The notes below the pieces were generated by a model. That model had not been told where the DNA came from and did not search any database. It saw only the letters and a program-made list of their open reading frames with translations. A DNA stretch of 64,000 bases. It comes from Varanus komodoensis (taxonomy: Eukaryota > Chordata > Lepidosauria > Squamata > Varanidae). Position 1 is the first letter of the stretch, and each line of letters opens with the position of its first letter. Both the position numbers and the translations under genes were made by a program. The stretch lies in the NCBI RefSeq assembly GCF_004798865.1, contig NW_025335317.1:26106348-26170347 (forward strand), in the 5' to 3' direction. This document shows positions 45,276-57,683 of the stretch, piece by piece.

Positions 45276-45645
45276 ACATTTTATTTATTTATTTATTACA
45301 TTTATACCCCATCCTATTGCTTCAAGTGCTCAGGACAGCTTACAAGATATAAAAAATACAATAAATATAAAATTACTATATTAGACATTAATTATCAAAA
45401 CAATATAAAACACTTCACTATAAAAAATGTGACTATGAAAAAATATGGGGAAAGGTAAAATGAAATAAAATCCTAAAATGTCTAAAAATATTGTTAAAAT
45501 AACAATCAAATAAAAAGGTCTTTACCTGGTGCCAGAAAGAATATACCTCTCTGGGGAGCAGATTCCATAGTCTGGGTGCCACTGCAGAGAAGGCCCTCCT
45601 CTGAGTAGACACCCTCCGTACTTCCTTTGATTTGATTCAGGTAAC
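45276..45645 (-). mobile_element. L2-clade LINE 3' end
   Basis: The tail TTATTTATTTATTTATTACA and the antisense 3' UTR are followed by GGTCTTTACCTGGTGCCAGA and CTCTCTGGGGAGCAGATTCC, as in the copies at 4360-4440 and 34430-34510. It stops before the RT. Confidence 0.82.
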
Positions 45646-45682
45646 AAACTATTTTGAACCAGCCCTGAGAATTGGTGTTCGG

Positions 45683-45940
45683 CAAGAGACCCAGTGTGGT
45701 GTGGTGGTTAGAGTTTTGGACTGGGGAGCTCAGAGATCTGAGTTCTAGTCCTCACTTAGCCATAAAGCTCACTGGGTGACTTTGGACCAATTAGAGACTC
45801 TCAGCCTAACATACCTCACAGATTTGTTTTGAGGATAAAAATGCAGTGGAGGAGAACTGTTAAGCTGCCTTGGATTCCTCACAAAAGGAGCAAAGGTGGG
45901 ATAGAAATACAATCTAATAATAATATTAAGAGCTGCTGGC
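45683..45940 (+). mobile_element. tRNA-derived SINE, best preserved copy
   Basis: The head GTGTGGTGTGGTGGTTAGAG (A box) and GAGTTCTAGTCCTC (B-box position) are followed by CTCACTGGGTGACTTTGG, CAGCCTAACATACCTCACAG and a GGATAGAAATAC tail with AAT repeats. Confidence 0.82.
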
Positions 45941-46272
45941 AGGGCTACAAGGGGAGGAAGGCTGGCAGACACTAAAACTGGTTACATCCATCAAGTGTCA
46001 TCAAGTCTAAAGTGGAATTGGTTATCAGGTATCCTAGGCTGAGTTTATATTATATTGTTTTTCTTCATTCTTCTGCTTTGTCTCTTTTCTTGTCCAGAAT
46101 CCACACACTGCCCGACTCCAGTATTTTATGCTTCCATAGGCCAACTTAAACATATCAGAGTCAGATGTCAGCATAGCCCAGTGTTCAGGGATTACTGGGT
46201 TCATACAACATGCTCACAAGCTGTAGTGTGTTGTCATATCTGGCAAACCTGAATCATTTTCTGCAGAGTGAC
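45941..46272. other. No gene recognised
   Basis: Unassigned DNA between a SINE and a CR1 fragment. Confidence 0.45.
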
Positions 46273-46640
46273 TTAGAAACATAGAAACACAGTGAGTCAG
46301 AAGAGGTCTCCCGAGCCATCTAGTCTGACCCTGGCTCCACCCAGGTCTGCTCACGACATTTTTATTTATTTATTTATTTAGCAGACTTATATGCTGCTCC
46401 ATTTTCCTAAGCCTTGGGGCGGCTTACAAATAAATAAATATCATTAATACAATAAAATACAATTGGAGACATCCTGGCCAAAGTTGTTAAAATCAATAAA
46501 TAAAATCAACAATTAAAATGCTGTTTAAATAAAAAGGTCTTGACCTGGCACCGAAAAGCATGGCTAGACATGCCTACCATGTGCATGTCTAGCCTATCCT
46601 TGAACACCCTCACCGATGGGGCCTCAACCACCAACTCGGA
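46273..46640 (-). mobile_element. CR1 LINE 3' end split by an L2 tail
   Basis: The left part has ACAGTGAGTCAGAAG and GAGCCATCTAGTCTGACC (46290-46358). The right part resumes at 46567 with GACATGCCTACCATGTGCAT and TCCTTGAACACCCTCACCGA. Orientation is antisense to the copy at 32247. Confidence 0.85.
46359..46566 (-). mobile_element. L2 3'-end insertion in CR1
   Basis: The tail TTTTATTTATTTATTTATTT starts at the junction, and the element reads to CTTGACCTGGCACCGAAAAG. GACAT flanks it at 46354-46358 and 46567-46571, a 5-bp target duplication. Confidence 0.85.
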
Positions 46641-46687
46641 AACATAATAGTAATTTTACTGCCCAAGCATAAAACATTCAGTCATAG

Positions 46688-47054
46688 CATGGGTCCTCAA
46701 ACTATGGCCCGCAGGATGGATTTGGCCTGCATGGGCGGGGAGGTGGTGGCTTGCTCGCTCGGAGATGGTCTCCAAGTGAGCAAGCTGCCGCCAACGCCTA
46801 CCTCCCATATGCATGTACTCACCACAGCCTCGCAGTGCGGGTGGGGAGGTGGTGGCTCGCTTGCTTGGAGATGGTTTTGAACTCGCTGGGAGATCTCTGA
46901 GCGAGCAAGCCACCGCTGTGCGTGCCCGATGCCACCTCGCGCTCCCAACGGCACCTCACCGGCCTGTGCCCCCAGGCACCCCCACCTCACAGGCCCAAGA
47001 CGGTCACCACTGCCTTTCAACTGGCCCCCTATTCAAAAAGTTTGACGACCCGTG
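46688..47054 (-). mobile_element. hAT-type MITE, GGGTCCTCAAACT family, copy 1
   Basis: The ends CATGGGTCCTCAAACT and AGTTTGACGACCCGTG are inverted repeats. AGTCATAG (46680-46687) and AGTCATAC (47055-47062) form an 8-bp target duplication with one mismatch, as expected for hAT. The interior is GC-rich with repeated GGGGAGGTGGTGGCTYGC blocks. It is in inverse orientation to the copy at 60908-61227. Confidence 0.85.
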
Positions 47055-47062
47055 AGTCATAC

Positions 47063-48220
47063 TAATGAGATGGTGGGATACTCCTCTCAAGTACCCATCT
47101 CTGTTATGCAAAGACTGTTCTTGGAAACCTCAGGTTTATTTGGTTGACTGTGTAAATCTGTGGGGCGGACTCCGCTGCAGCCATGCCAATATTTATGCCA
47201 GCAGAAGGTGCTGTTTTTTAGACATTAGCATTGCTCAAAATTCTTTGCAAATGTAAAATCTGCATTGCCCAGAAAGTTAATTTGTATTGTAAACTTCTGT
47301 CTCCTCCTTTTTCTATTCTACATCATGATAGATGGGCTGCTGATTTACAGAGCATGAAACAAACTCCAAAGTAATGAAATTGCACATGAAAATGTCTGAT
47401 GTGCTGAGCCAAGAAGATGAGGAACAAAGTTGGGCAAAGCTGACTTTGTGGGCATCCCCAGATGGAGGCCTTCTAGCATTACTGCTGAAAAGGCACTGTG
47501 CAGCTCCTCTGTCTGATGTGAGCTGTGGTGGGGAAACTCAGAAGGGTCTCATCTAGAAGCACCTTGTATTTTGAGGTTAAAGAGAATGTTGGAAAGGAAG
47601 GCAGGGGCTTATGGTTTTCCATTTCTTGGTACAAGACTAGTTAGGACAGACTGATGTTTGGCAAATCACTTAAAATATTGTGCTTTCTTTGTGTATTTGG
47701 GAATGATTCAGACAGTGTTAACAGATTTCATAATTCTTATGCCTTTCCTGCTTCTCATATGAGTTCAGCATTGGAATGATGTCATGAACATTTCCCATAA
47801 ATACTTCCTTCAGAGATGGGGTTGTTTGTGTTTTCTGAGCAGCTGAAAATAATTCTCTTGATTTACTGCACAATAAAACATGCCTTATTCATCTCTTGCA
47901 GTGGGGTTACTCTCAAAATTTCATTAGCTGGATCCAACTAAAGTTCTCGTTTACCTCGGTTTGCAGAAAGTTTGAGCATATTTGCCAAAATGTTAAGTTA
48001 TTGGTGACCTTAAAAAGTCTCTCTGGCATCTTGCAGACTCCTCTGGATGCTGCTTCAAAACTTGTAGTTGTTTCTGGATTGTGCAATTGGAGTGTATGAG
48101 ACAAGTTCAGACATCAGTGGAGCAGATGTGTAAGTTTGAGTCGGAACACCACAATGTCAATTAAAGTTTAAAACTCCAGTGTTCTCTGCTCTTCTGGCAA
48201 GCTGGATTGCTGGGATATTC
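47063..48220. other. No gene recognised
   Basis: Non-coding DNA; short open frames lack recognisable features. Confidence 0.5.
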
Positions 48221-48457
48221 ATTTTATTATTACATTTATGGCCCACTTTTTCACACTTGCAAGGAACCCAAAGTGGCTTACATAGTCCCCTACTTCTCAA
48301 TTTTATCCTTACCACAACCTTGTGAGGTAGGTCAGGTTCAGAGTCAGTTACTTGTCCAAAGACATCCAGTAAGCTTCATGGATGGGTGGAAACTAGAACC
48401 CTGATCTGCTATGTCCCAGTCCAGCATTCTATTCACTACACCACACTGGCTCACTGA
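48221..48457 (-). mobile_element. tRNA-derived SINE
   Basis: On the minus strand the head GAGCCAGTGTGGTGTAGTGA carries the A box and CAGGGTTCTAGTTTCC the B-box position. The body includes CCTCACAAGGTTGTGGTAAG. The 3' end is at the AATAATAAAAT stretch near 48222. Confidence 0.8.
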
Positions 48458-48661
48458 TATCAAATCCTTGGAGCTTGTTTAAATATATTTTCTGAGACAA
48501 TAAGCCATAACCTTTAGACATTGTTTGTTTGTTTGTTTATGGTCCTTTGATACCAAAGATCAATGTGAAAAGGATTTCTGAGAAAATCATGTGTTGGTTC
48601 TACCTTGTAAACAAAAGGCAGTTTGAAAAGAATCAATTTGAAAGGAATGTTGATACGGTAT

Positions 48662-48790
48662 AAGTAGTGGGCATGGTATTGAACTTAGCCATGGAGATGA
48701 GGATTCAAACTTCTCCTCAGCTTCAAAGCTGACTGTGCAGTTTGGACAACTCATTGATTGTTGCTACACTAAAGCCCCTCAGATTTCATA
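48662..48790 (+). mobile_element. tRNA-derived SINE, worn fragment
   Basis: GGGCATGGTATTGAACTTAG, GATTCAAACTTCTCC and AAGCTGACTGTGCAGTTTGG follow the family order with many changes. Confidence 0.45.
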
Positions 48791-50004
48791 ATTTATGACA
48801 CATATTTCGTCCAGTGCTGCTGAACACATCCTGACCTGGGATATCAGTACATCTTGAAAATACACCTCATGACAATATATACTAAGCTGTTACCACCAAA
48901 TGAAAAGCAGGCCTGAAAAAGTGCCACCAAAGAGTGAGATTATATTGCAGTCCAAGAGCAATAACTGATGTTGCAGAATCACATGAAGGGGTCTGGAGGG
49001 AATTTCAAGCCTAGACCATTATCCAATGCGCCCCATACACCAGTGGGATCTACGGCTGGCGCAGCTGGGAAGCTAGCACTTCTTAATGTAGAATGAACTG
49101 AAACAGAATAGATCATCAGAACTCATACAATGGACCTCCATTGACCTCTCCTATTTGCAAATGAGTGTTTCAGCTCATAGCACATTGTTTTAGGAAGCAG
49201 TAGCTTCCTCTTGCGCCAGCATTGGGTTTTGCTAATAAGTAGAAGTGCATGGACAGCATTTGGTAATATCCTAGGGCAGGACACTCTCTCTAAATCCCTC
49301 CAGGTGATTCTGCAACATCAGTTATTTTTTCCCTGTGAGTCTGAGCCACACAGACAACGTGGGAGAATGGTTTTAAATTCCAATTATATCAGGAAGTAAA
49401 GTCATAAGATTATCTTCCTCACTTGTAGCATTTCTGTTTGTACCCTTACACACATAAAGTTCTGTGATTAATTTAATCAAAGCTAGATATGTAGCTACCT
49501 GTTATGTACTGTCACAACATTTGCTTTGGCTCTTAGATTTAAGGACCAGAAATTTGTTTTGACTATCAGAACAGAACAATGCTCACAGTCCCACCAAACA
49601 CAAAAATCCACTTCTGGTAATACGAACGTTCTTCAATTCAGCGAGTATAATTAAGGATGGTAGGGAAGGCAGTCATTTTGTTGCTTCTATTGTTGCTTCT
49701 AAAATGTCTAAATATTTGGGAATTAGACATTTTTTGTGATCTATTGCAAGTCACTTAAGAGATCTCTCAGTAAACTCCGATTTACCTTTTGTGTTTCCTT
49801 GATCTAAGGTATACTTTTTACATGGCTTTACTGCTCTTAAACCATTGTATATAAAGAGGAAGTGGGCAGTGGCTGAACTCAAGAACTGGACATAGATTTG
49901 CTAGACTGGCATAGATTTCTAATTCTCTCATGGACTTTATTGATTTAACTAGGTCAGAATTCCTTAAAAACTGGAAAAGCAGCAGCCTACCCATAAGGAA
50001 CATA
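48791..50004. other. No gene recognised
   Basis: Non-coding DNA without repeat or exon signals I can support. Confidence 0.5.
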
Positions 50005-50160
50005 ATATTTATAAAGCACTTTTTCTTGAGTATTCTAAGCACTTCGCATACATTATTTCAGAAATTCACTGAACAAATCTCTAAGGTAGGGCAATAGTAA
50101 TATCCCAAGAGTTGTGTGATGGTGATGAAAAGCAGCTTGTCTAAAGGCATCCTTCTTAGT
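50005..50160 (+). mobile_element. Possible MIR/CORE-SINE relic
   Basis: AAGCACTT..GCATACATTATTTCA, then CTAAGGTAGGGCAATAGTAAT and AGCTTGTCTAAAGG follow the word order of MIR-type SINEs. Highly diverged; only a tentative call. Confidence 0.35.
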
Positions 50161-50293
50161 TTAGGAACATCTTGACTCTTAGCTCATGCTTATACTGCAT
50201 TAGCGTTAAATCTTAATTAAGGATTGGCACAAATGTATTGAATATCCCCAGTTAAAAGCAAATGGGGGTTCTGTTAAACCCCCCATTATTAAA

Positions 50294-50485
50294 AATAATT
50301 CAATATACTGGTATTTAGAAATGAAGTTATCATGAGTTTNNNNNNNNNNNNNNNNNNNNNNNNNNNNNNNNNNNNNNNNNNNNNNNNNNNNNNNNNNNNN
50401 NNNNNNNNNNNNNNNNNNNNNNNNNNNNNNNNNNNNNNNAAACTCATGATAACTTCATTTCTAAATACCAGTATATTGAATTATT
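50294..50485. repeat. Perfect inverted repeat flanking a gap
   Basis: The 46 bases at 50294-50339 (AATAATTCAATATACTGGTA…) are the exact reverse complement of 50440-50485. The two arms meet the 100-N gap on either side with no extra base. Sequence outside the arms does not match. Confidence 0.97.
50340..50439. other. Assembly gap (100 N)
   Basis: Exactly 100 N placed at the centre of a perfect inverted repeat. Confidence 0.99.
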
Positions 50486-52437
50486 TGACATTTTTGATAA
50501 AATCTTGGCTCCTTTGTAACTGATAGAGTAAGCTAAAATTTGTGGAATACACAGGCCTTATATATAGAAAACATTTAAAAATTAATACATTAATAGATAA
50601 GAGAGCTATTGGTATATGATAAAAGGCCTCTTATGACTAAGACATTAAAGTGCATAACAAAGAGATGCTGTTCTATAAGAAAATTGATCTGTAGTTGCAT
50701 CCATTAATACCTTTCTGCATTGCTTATCATTTCAAAAACATTTGGTACTTCCATGTGATCTGCCAATCAAAAGCAAAACACTGGGGAGTACCAAAAGCCA
50801 TTACAGCTTCAAAATATCATCCTGGCAGCAAAAAACCCAACACATATTGCACTAACTGAAATATTCTGTTGCATTCATTAAGCATTACTTTGGAGGGAGC
50901 AATATAAATATTTTTGTGTGTTTTACCACACTCCTTTGCCTAAAGCAGTCAGTGATGATTTTGTGGAAACATATGGTTCTTTGTCCATAAGGAATAGAGA
51001 AATCATTATTTTTCTCAAAGGCAAGATCGAAAGCTGCCTATTCAACCTTTTTTCTCCTGCACTATAAAGATAGCTCACCTATCATGAATTCTGTGCTAAA
51101 AATATCCCTTTCCGTAGATAGCTCAGTGGAAAGCTATCTCTGCATGGTGTCTTCTGAATTCAGGATATACATAGAAGTCTTTTACTAATCCATAGAAGTT
51201 CAGTTGAGTTCTGCAGTTTTTGGAGACTGCTGGAATGTCTCAGCTATAAAACAACACTCTCACCAGTTATTAGCTTGTAAGTAAAACTCTTTTGGAGGTA
51301 CAATTTTATATCCAAAGTATTATTTACATTCAGAAACTGACCCAATGGGTTCCATGATCTGATTAGTGACATCTCAAGGAAGAGCAAATGTCCCCAAAAA
51401 TGGAAGAAGGAGCTGTCTCATCCTGTTGTTACTGCAGTCACCATATGTTTCCATCCAGGCCTAAATATCTGCATAAGTGGAATCATTATGAAATCTTAGC
51501 ATCCTGCTGGGAAATAATCTTGCATTTTCCCAGAACTAACTAATGTACAATCTAGAACATGGGTGCAGTGCAGAATCCCAGATCTGGGGGCCATTTCTGC
51601 CTCTACTGGGCTCCCCAATCCATGCTTCTTTTCCTCCAATCACCAATCCCTGGTGCTTTCATGATGGTCCCCATTCTAAAAAATTGACATGCGTCTCCTA
51701 TGGCTTAGTGGCAGTAAGTGCCCCAAGCTACACTAGCATGAGCAGTATTATAAGCATACCCAACCTGGGCATGGGGTCAGATTTTCTGAGCTCTGACCTG
51801 GATCTGTAGCTTTGCCCCTGTTTGCATAATGTGCCTTAATACAAACCTTGCTTCTGAACTCAGTAGCCTTGCAGTTATTAGTCGACATTGAAAGTTGCTC
51901 TCAGCAGAATAAAAGGAAGCACAGCATGAAGGAACCAGTCTTGAAACTTGCTACTGGGCAATTTCACTTGCACCTTGGGCTATTGTAGACAGTTAGGCTC
52001 TGACAAGAGGAAGAACAGGCACACCGGCTGCTCACATATCAGAAAGTGCGCCAGAAGCCTTCCTTGTCTGTTACTTCCTCCAGCCTCGGCCAGGCCCCTC
52101 ACCTTTGGGAAGAGCAGAAATATGTTTGCTTGCAAAAAGAGTTTGAATGAGCAACACTGTCTTAGTCTGGGGCATGGTAATGTATGAGTGAATGACTTAC
52201 CCTGACTTGTTGACATGCCTGAATGTGTCTGAAGCTTCTTTCTGGAGTGCATCTGCTTTTTGCATGGTTCTGGTAGATACATAGTTCTTGTTATCAGAGG
52301 TTTGCACTAGGTTGGAGAAAGGTGATTGAATGTTCAAAAGGAACAGTGCCTTGTGTGTCTCCCTAAAATCTCACACATTTGTAGAGGAATAATAAGCTTT
52401 CATGGACTGGAATCCTTTTTATACTGAAGTTATTTTC

Positions 52438-52438
<1 letters not shown>
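50486..52438. other. No gene recognised
   Basis: A stretch near 51114 (TAGATAGCTCAGTGGAAAGC) recalls a tRNA-type SINE head but is too short to call. No exon signals are supported. Confidence 0.45.
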
Positions 52439-52468
<30 letters not shown>

Positions 52469-52560
52469 TAGAAATAGATATATATTAGAGTATTTGTATG
52501 CTGTCCCATTGCATAGCCTTAGGACAACTTACATAAAATAAAATAAAACGTAATACCATA
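52439..52560 (-). repeat. (GATA)n microsatellite with L2-type tail
   Basis: About seven GATA units lead into TTTGTATGCTGTCCCATTGC and AGGACAACTTACATAAAATA, the antisense 3' end of an L2-type LINE. The microsatellite probably grew from the LINE tail. Confidence 0.75.
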
Positions 52561-53235
52561 AGATGTTACTTGTTGTACAACTGAAGTAAAATCACATTTG
52601 CTGAAAGAGGTACAGTTGCCTTTTAGCTGTATTTTTACCTACATATGCTTTCTCTCTTATTGCTTCTCTTGGATCTTTCTGCTTGAAGTTTGGGATGGGG
52701 GGTATTAATCAAACGCCCTCCTCTTCCTGTCCTTGCTCTTTACAAATAAGAGCATCCTTAGGAGAAAGAGTCCTTTAAAAAGATGCATAGAGAAACCTTA
52801 GAGCCTGAGGCAGCTAATTTTTGATGCCATAAATAGGCTGCAACTTATTCATTATTTAATTGTGATAACATTTCATGGCCAGGGAAGGGGAGGTACATGT
52901 AGGATTTTCTGCCTGAGGGGCCAAAATCTCTTGACTGGCTTTGAGTACTACTAGGTACCTTGACGGGTAAGGGTGAGGAATGAAGCATCATTTGCTGCTC
53001 TGCCTCAGGCAGCTAAATTTCTTGAGTCAGCCCCTGACCATGGCTATAGAAGAGAAGGTGGAAAAACATAGCTGAGATTATGTGGGGTAGCAGAACGTTT
53101 GGTGACATAGAAAAAAAATCTGTGAATGGACAAATATGGAATGGACATGTTCATGATTGCATCAAAACTGCTGTTCAATCCTAAAAAATGTTTACTCAGA
53201 AATTAGTCATAATGGCTTCAATGGGACTGTCTCAT
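52561..53235. other. No gene recognised
   Basis: Unassigned. At 53163-53225 a piece with CAATCCTAAAAAATGTTTAC and CAGAAATTAGTC belongs to the dispersed repeat also seen at 37845 and 38455. Confidence 0.4.
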
Positions 53236-53345
53236 GGGTTATTTATTTATTACATTTTTATACCACCCAGTTGTTGAAGCTGTCCAGGTGGTTTACAGTG
53301 ATTTAAAAACATAAAATAAATCATAAATTTTAAATGGTTAACATT
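53236..53345 (-). mobile_element. L2 3'-end fragment
   Basis: TTATTTATTTATTACATTTT, then TATACCACCCAGTTG and CCAGGTGGTTTACAGTGATT: antisense L2-type 3' end. Confidence 0.65.
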
Positions 53346-53569
53346 TAAAGAATGTAGGATTGGAATGTCATCCGTAGTAAATGTGGTAAGAGCTGCAACC
53401 TGCCTTATCCACCTTAAATGTTGTTCCAGTATCTAGATCTAGAAAGGAATCTGGGGATTGATTACTTCAGTCATTTAAAAAGCAGACAACCAAACACAAA
53501 GGTAGACAAGCTGGCCCATGAGAAATATAAGCCCAGATTCTACAGTTGGGCAATACCTTTATTATGAAT
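53346..53569. other. No gene recognised
   Basis: Short unassigned stretch before the L2 copy. Confidence 0.4.
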
Positions 53570-55125
53570 GCTGCTTGGTCCTGGACAAGGTGATAGAGTG
53601 GATGATCGAGTAGGCAGCTTCAGGCACTTTTGGAGGAATCTGATTATCTAGACCCCTTTCAATCAGGTTTTCAGCCTAGGTTCAGAACAGACACTGCCTT
53701 GGTCACCTTGCAGGATGAACTTTGTCAGGAGAGAAGACGGGAGTGCGACCCTTTTGATTCTCTGGGACCTTTCTGTGGCTTTCGATATCATCAACCATTA
53801 AATCCACCCAGTAGGGGGCAACACCTTGTGGTGGTTCCACTCCTACTTGGCTGACCAGTTCCAGATGATGGTGCTTGGGAGCGGTTACTCTGCTGTGGCA
53901 ATTACGCATTGGGGTTCTGCAGGGTTCCATTTTGTCTGAATTGCTTTTTAACATCTACATAAAACCACTGAGTGAAGTCATCCAGAGGTGTGGGCTAAGG
54001 TGTCATTAGTATGCTGATGACACCCAGCCCTACCTCACTTTTTCATATGACCCAGGTGAGGTGGTGGGTGACCTAGCCTGGTGCCTGAACTCAGTAATGG
54101 GGTGGATGAGAGCCAATAAACTGAAGCTGAAACCAGACAATACAGATGCTCTGTTGGTGGACACTTCCACACTCGAACTAGGACATTTTCAACCTACCCT
54201 GGATGGGGTTGCACTCCCCTTAAAGGATAAGGTTCATAGCTTAGGGGTGCTCCTGGACCCTGAGCTCTCCCAGTGGCCAGGAGCACCTTTCTTTAGCTTT
54301 GGCTAATCTTTCAGCAATGTTCCTACTTGGATGAATGGATCCATGTGCTGGTAACCTCTTGCCTGGATTACTGTAATGTGCTCTATGTGGGGCTACCTTT
54401 GAAAATGGTCTGGACACTACAACTAATACAGAGCAGAATGGTGCAGCTGCTTATGAGGAGTGGCCAGCAAGTACACTTTATGCCAGTCCTTCATCAGCTG
54501 CATTGGTTCCCTATTCCAGTCTGGACCCAATTCAAAGTGTTGTCTTTGACATATATAACCTGAAAACTGCTGGGACCAGGTTACCTGAGGGAGTGCCTCT
54601 CTTCATATATTCCTACCCACACTCTTAGATCCTTCTCTGAACTCCTCCCCTGAATGCTCTCCCACTAGTGAGATCAAGGGGGAAAGGGCTAGGAGGCGGG
54701 CATTTTCTGCAGTAGTGCCCAGATTTTGGAATTCACTTCCAGGGACATACAGCTGGCTTCAACTCTTTCCTTTAGATGCCAGGTGAAACCCCTTTTGTTC
54801 AAACAACCGTTTGGTTAATTTAATGTATTTAATTTATAATTTATATTTTGTTGTCAATTATTTAATCTTTTATTTAACCATCATTTTAATAATCAAGACT
54901 TTTAGATGTTTTAAGATTTTATTTTATTTTTATTTTTATTTTTCCTCTCTCCACAGTCACATTTTCTATTCTTTTTCTCTTTTTTCTTTTAAGTTCATGA
55001 TGTGTTGTTTTACACTGTTTAAATAATTGAGGTTTTACATTGTAATTTTATATTGTGTAAGCTCTCCTGAGCGCTTGGTGGAAGGACGGGATATAAATGC
55101 TTGTAATAAAATGAATGAATGAATA
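53570..55125 (+). mobile_element. L2-clade LINE, 5' truncated, different subfamily
   Basis: The plus-strand element starts within RT near DYLDPFQSGFQ (53640) and ends with GAGCGCTTGGTGGAAGGACG and (AATG)n-type units at about 55100-55125. Its 3' end differs from the (AATA)n, CCGCCCCATTCGCC end of the other copies, so at least two L2 subfamilies are present. Confidence 0.88.
53630..54565 (+). pseudogene. L2-clade reverse transcriptase, several breaks
   Basis: Blocks in order and in changing frames: DYLDPFQSGFQPRFRTDTAL, a broken LLDLSAAFD region near 53760, a GVLQGSILS region near 53915, and a YADDTQ-like stretch near 54010. These are followed by MGWMRANKLKLKPDNTDALL, KDKVHSLGVLLDPELS, LVTSCLDYCNVLYVGLPLKM and LHQLHWFPIPVWTQFK. 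More decayed than the 34.5-35.7 kb copy. Confidence 0.85.
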
Positions 55126-55129
55126 TTTA

Positions 55130-55345
55130 ATTTTTGGTTGTTAATTTATTGGTTGCATTTATCGTGTAGTATGTGGTTTTATCATATTATCATGAGATGG
55201 TTGTAATCTATTATTTTACTGCTTTTATCTATTTTTTCTGTTTTAGTTATTGTACTGTATGCTGTTTTCCGCATTTGTAAGCCACCAAGAGAACCTTTTG
55301 GTTATGGAGCAGAATAGAAGTGGAATGAAATACATACATACACGC
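55130..55345 (+). mobile_element. LINE 3'-end-like fragment
   Basis: GTAAGCCACCAAGAGAACCT then TTGGTTATGGAGCAGAATAG and ATACATACATACA. It resembles the 3' end of an L2-type LINE and follows directly on the previous element. Confidence 0.5.
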
Positions 55346-57300
55346 AAATTTGTGCTTGCTTTTCTTTTGAGATTCCCTGCTATTGAAAGAGAGACAATAC
55401 TGAGATGGGACATTTTTCATGCAGATTTGATAAATTTATGAAATTCTTTATAATTTTAGTAGTAACTAATCACCTGCATGCTACATTCCAGAAAATAAAG
55501 TTTGGCCCAATCCTGCAAGAAGCTTGATAAAAATTGCTGTTCAAATCCTTCTCAGCTAAGGTGAATAGATGTGTGACACAACTGCATATTGATAAAATTA
55601 GAGAAAGTATGGGGAAAGATGATTGCTTCACATTGATATTCTGGAATGGGCAGCCTATTCTGTTGAGGGCAAAAGCCACATGTTGGCAGGATTTGGGGCT
55701 AAAGTTAGTGCTGGGTTGGAACAGAGCCAAAAGAGAGTGGGTTCCCCCATTTTCTTTTTTAGTAACTCCCTTTTTCATTCTCCATTAGCCAGCACTTTCC
55801 TCATTCTTCCTGCCACCCCACCCCACCCCACCCCACCCCTGCTTCTTGCTTTCTCTTCTACTGCAGCCTTGGGGATGCAGGTTGCCCATACTTGTTGTAA
55901 AAGATACATTAAGGAACAAGCAAAAATACTATATTTAACTTCTTACCAATTTTTAGTATGTCTCTGGGTATGCCTTCATCTTTGAAATCAGAGCAATTCA
56001 ACAGTGAGATATTTCTCTATTGACACCGAACCTACCCACACCCAAATCATTTTATGATTCAGATTTATTGTTGTGCATCCTCCTGTATCCAGTTTTAAAT
56101 CTTCTTATGACATAAAACACAGTGGTGAGAAGGAATCCTGGGAGGCCCTGCAATGCCTGCAATGTTATGCTAGGAATACTCACTTTGGAATATGTTTGCA
56201 TTGATTCTGTATCAGAAACTGAGCAGATCGCCTCTGAAGTGTAATTCCCTGAAAAGTTTTGTCACAGTGAAAGTGCTTTGGGACAACACATCTGGTAAGC
56301 ATTAGCAGGTGGCTAATGCGACCTTTCTAGTAATTAGCATAGATTCTTTTGTATATCAGTGCTTTAATTCAGAATGCATCAGACATTCCAGTGGTGGTTG
56401 GCATTTAGTTTTAGTATCTTCATCTTTAGCGCTATGCTCTACACAGTCTGCAACAGTTCATAGCATTCTATATTTATTATTTTTGCATTTATCATTTTCA
56501 TCAGCATCTTGATTTAAAAATGTGCTTACCAGCAAGGTAAATAGAGAGATACAAATTATGTCCCAATATCTTCCACAATAGTAATTCATTATATTTTAAA
56601 ATAGCTCCCTGCTATTTTGCCATTTAAAAGATTGTGTCTTGTCGATGTACTACACTAGAGAGTAAAATGAACATTACATCATTTACCATATCTGAATGTG
56701 CCTTTTTGAGGTGATAGAACTTACAATAATAAGTTATATTATGTTACATTATTATTGTATCTTATAATAGAAACGTATTATATTGACAAAGGTAAATCAC
56801 CAAAGCCATCTTTAACCTTGCATAAAGTATTACTTAACATGGCTTGAGAGGACCAATGATAAATGTTTAACTAGTTTTATACCAAGCTGATATTTCTGAA
56901 TTGATTCCATGTGGATGTTTTCTAATGAGGACAGTCACTTTGAACTTACTTTCCCACCCCGCATGGATATGAAAGGAATTGTTTTAAGCAAAACATCATA
57001 AATGCTACTGGATTGTGCTCTGCTGATATGCAAGTCTTGGCTATAATTGGAAGCTACCTAAGGAAATTCCCTCAATTTCCATGGATCCATGAATAAGACT
57101 TTCTTGCTCTATTGTACCTCAAAAGTATGCCATGCACATTATGAGCAGGAAGGTAAATGTTTATGCCCCAAGTACAATGTTATGTTCACGGCACTCTACT
57201 TCTGAGCCTTCATACTGTTTAGAAAAAGAAGTAGAACAAAAATATACACAAATGATTCATTTAAATAATACTATTTGGAATATGAAAGAAAATGTAAACA
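55346..57300. other. No gene recognised; (CCCCA)n at 55813-55839
   Basis: A short CCCCA pentanucleotide repeat lies at 55813-55839. Open frames such as 55623-55985 (plus) are not supported as coding. The rest is unassigned AT-rich DNA downstream of the LGI-type gene. Confidence 0.5.
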
Positions 57301-57301
57301 T

Positions 57302-57307
57302 TTTATT
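57302..57307 (-). terminator. Candidate polyadenylation signal of the LGI1-type gene
   Basis: AATAAA on the minus strand, about 380 nt past the stop codon. It is the first canonical hexamer I found downstream; not verified. Confidence 0.35.
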
Positions 57308-57635
57308 TGGCTGTTTCCAGATAGGTGCATAATGGAAAATTACATCTTATCAGCTTCCCCCCACTCCCCACCCTAAGACAGATGGAGTTCAACTACATAT
57401 TTACATAATGATTTCAAATAATAGTTAAATATTTTAATTTGTCTTTCTTTTTAAAAGATGAAATTTCCAACAGTACTAGACTTGACATTTATGGATGAAA
57501 ATACTTGTACTTGATTCTAGCAATCTCAACTGTTAAAGGCATTCCGCAGAACTGCAAGTAAAGAAAATCATTGTCATGCATTTAGTTCATTATGTCCTAG
57601 TTACGGACAGAGGAAGTCTCACAACAGACTCCACA

Positions 57636-57652
57636 CTCTGTGTGTGTGTGTG

Positions 57653-57683
<31 letters not shown>

